Both the position numbers and the translations under genes were made by a program. Under the pieces are notes generated by a model. The model had not been told where the DNA came from, did no database searches, and was given only the letters and a program-made list of their open reading frames with translations. Source: Colwellia sp. Arc7-635 (GTDB lineage Bacteria > Pseudomonadota > Gammaproteobacteria > Enterobacterales > Alteromonadaceae). Taken from it: a DNA stretch of 64,000 bases. The stretch spans positions 3,348,001 to 3,412,000 of the forward strand of contig NZ_CP034660.1 in assembly GCF_003971255.1 (NCBI RefSeq), read 5' to 3'. Of this stretch, positions 62,317 to 64,000 are shown in pieces. Within the stretch, counting starts at the first letter, position 1; each line of letters begins with the position of its first letter.

Positions 62317-64000
62317 ATGTTTTCTAATTGGTTACTGATAAGCGTAAGTATCGGCTACATAAGTTTATTATTTCTTATTGCTTATTTAGGTGGAAAATAT
62401 CGTCATAAATTAGTTGAGAAGCAACACGCTATTATTTATGCACTCTCGTTAGGTGTTTATTGTACTTCTTGGGGTTTTTTAGGCACATCGGCACAAGCAG
62501 CTAAAGGCTCATTTACTTACATTTCGGTGTATTTAGGCCCTATATTGCTCTTTGTTTTTGCTTGGCCGTTTATTCAACGGATGATAAAAACCTGCTTAAA
62601 ATTAAAAATAACCTCCATTGCAGATTTACTATCAGCACGTTTTGGTAAATCTCAAAGTCTCGCGTTTATTGTCACTGTAGTCGCTCTTATAGGCACATTG
62701 CCTTATATTGCCCTGCAGCTAAAAGCGATTGTTTACTCATACAAAATACTACAGCAGAACCAAGATTTTCCTGTGTGGCAGGTCGGTTTAATTGTCAGTA
62801 GTATACTCGCAGGCTTCACCATTATTTTTGGCATTAGAACCATAGATGTTACTGAGCGCCATCCCGGTGTGATGATCGCTATTGCGTTTGAGTCAGCCGT
62901 AAAGCTAATTGCTTTTTTAATGGTCGGTATTTTTGTGTCATTTTTTATTTATGACTCTCCGGCTGAAATTTGGCGACTATCACAGGCACATGTCTCACTA
63001 AGCCAGCAATTTGAAAGTAGTAACCTTATCAATATGGTCGGCTTATTGATTATTGTTATGTCTGCATGCCTGTGTTTACCTCGTCAGTTTCAAGTGATGT
63101 TTGTCGAAATTAAAGAGCAAAAAAATAGCAACATTGCCCGTTGGTGGCTGCCAGCCTACATCTTAGTATTTGCCTTTTTTGCTGGCCCAATAGGATTGGC
63201 CGGCACCCTAAATTATGGTGACTCTTTAGAAGCTGACGCCTATGTTTTGTTTTTACCGGCTTATAATGGCCAAGTTTGGTTGTCACTGTTTGCTTTTCTT
63301 GGTGCTGTTTCCGCCGCCAGCTCTATGGTTATTGTTTCTACTATTGCTTTGAGTACCATGTTAAGTAATGAAATTGTTTTTCCATTAATGTTCAAACTGT
63401 CGCCACAAAAACAGCATGACTTTTTGCATTTTCAATCACGCTTATTACGCATTCGTAAAGCCTTGGTTATCACAGTAATAACCTTAAGTTACGGCATGTT
63501 ATTGCTATCACCGCCGGACACACTTTCATCCTTGGGTGAAGTCGCTTTTGGCGCGATAGCTCAAATTGGTCCGGCATTAATCGCCGCTTTTTTCTGGCGA
63601 CGAGCTACACAAAAAGGCGTGCTTTGGGGCATTGGTAGCGGCTTTTCTATCTGGATATTATTCAATTTATTACCACAGTTAGGTTTTTACTCGCATCTGT
63701 CGATAGATTCATCATTATCTTCATCAACTGTCGTGACGCTGTTTGGTTTGCTCGTTAACATATTAGTACTGGCTATCGTGTCGTTGTTAACCCACCAAAG
63801 TATTCGCGAAGAAATGCAAAGTAAGTTCTTTTACAAACAAGATAAACAGCAACAGTCTTATTTACCAAAACAGCCTAAAGTTGATATTAGGGAGCTAGAA
63901 TATTTAGTGGCACGCTTTATCGGCGAAGATAAATCTGCTGAATGCTTTAACAGTTTCAACTTGGCTCATGAACATAAAAAACATAAAACAAACAATGAAG
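62317..64000 (+). CDS. CrbS-like sodium/solute-symporter sensor histidine kinase, N-terminal part
   Basis: The frame opens at ATG 62317 (GAAGAG upstream) and continues beyond the window; 561 residues are seen. At least twelve helices form an SSS-type symporter domain: SLGVYCTSWGFLGTSAQAAKG, ITSIADLLSARFGKSQSLAF, TERHPGVMIAIAFESAVKLI, LPRQFQVMFVE, GAVSAASSMVIVSTIALSTM. A cytoplasmic part follows (REEMQSKFFYKQ). The kinase domains lie outside, so the sensor-kinase call comes from family resemblance to CrbS, the acetate-switch sensor in Vibrio and Pseudomonas. It may sense a metabolite related to the neighbouring acyl-CoA pathway. Confidence 0.85.
   Translation, partial: MFSNWLLISVSIGYISLLFLIAYLGGKYRHKLVEKQHAIIYALSLGVYCTSWGFLGTSAQAAKGSFTYISVYLGPILLFVFAWPFIQRMIKTCLKLKITSIADLLSARFGKSQSLAFIVTVVALIGTLPYIALQLKAIVYSYKILQQNQDFPVWQVGLIVSSILAGFTIIFGIRTIDVTERHPGVMIAIAFESAVKLIAFLMVGIFVSFFIYDSPAEIWRLSQAHVSLSQQFESSNLINMVGLLIIVMSACLCLPRQFQVMFVEIKEQKNSNIARWWLPAYILVFAFFAGPIGLAGTLNYGDSLEADAYVLFLPAYNGQVWLSLFAFLGAVSAASSMVIVSTIALSTMLSNEIVFPLMFKLSPQKQHDFLHFQSRLLRIRKALVITVITLSYGMLLLSPPDTLSSLGEVAFGAIAQIGPALIAAFFWRRATQKGVLWGIGSGFSIWILFNLLPQLGFYSHLSIDSSLSSSTVVTLFGLLVNILVLAIVSLLTHQSIREEMQSKFFYKQDKQQQSYLPKQPKVDIRELEYLVARFIGEDKSAECFNSFNLAHEHKKHKTNNE

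Overview
The window looks like the chromosome of a marine gammaproteobacterium of the order Alteromonadales, close to Colwellia or Thalassotalea. This is an inference from the AT-rich composition, the CsiV protein next to mfd, the VIT/VWA plus class GN sortase pair, the bd-oxidase operon and the DcaP-type porin. No rRNA or tRNA gene was seen.

Left part (1-15.6 kb). A truncated DUF3365-like secreted protein opens the window. It is followed by a complete cytochrome bd operon on the minus strand, cydA-cydB-cydX-cydD-cydC. The small cydX gene (44 codons) is present. As sequenced, cydA carries a one-base frameshift near codon 30. A divergent sigma-54 activator with a Cys-rich PAS domain is transcribed away from the operon. 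A near-consensus -24/-12 promoter lies between them and points at cydA, so sigma-54 control of the oxidase is a reasonable model. Next come a VIT/VWA surface protein with its dedicated sortase, a GhrA-like dehydrogenase, a RIO kinase and a YeiH-type membrane protein.

Accessory region 1 (about 16.3-22.9 kb). This is an integron cassette array without an integrase (CALIN), read on the plus strand. It holds single small genes (lipoproteins, membrane proteins, an HEPN-like protein) separated by attC sites. One attC is split by an intact IS110/IS1111-type element. A 110-bp repeat occurs three times among the distal cassettes. A large DUF1566/arylsulfotransferase-like lipoprotein follows.

Housekeeping block (26-42 kb). 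It holds a 2OG-Fe(II) oxygenase, an aldehyde dehydrogenase with a divergent HxlR regulator, a YehS homologue, mfd, csiV, a DUF1244 gene, a periplasmic binding protein, an rsuA-family pseudouridine synthase and the ubiU-ubiV / ubiT genes for oxygen-independent ubiquinone synthesis. Together with cytochrome bd, these suggest adaptation to low oxygen.

Accessory region 2 (about 42.5-48 kb). A second CALIN lies on the minus strand and faces the first one. One of its attC sites is almost identical to one in the first array. Both arrays begin with the same 17-bp sequence. This array is disrupted by a remnant of the same IS, by a RAYT-type (Y1) transposase gene with a duplicated 3' end, and by several miniature derivatives.

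Right part (48-64 kb). A RidA-like lipoprotein, a SnoaL-like protein and dps are followed by two copies of a 266-bp inverted-repeat element. A third copy lies at 37.8 kb and a collapsed one at 8.75 kb. A minus-strand gene cluster follows: livG, acyl-CoA ligase, livH, livM, a substrate-binding protein, livF, a PaaK-like ligase and a thioesterase. It probably imports a carboxylic acid and activates it to a CoA thioester. A DcaP-like porin with its own terminator precedes it. The window ends inside a symporter/sensor-kinase gene of the CrbS type on the plus strand.
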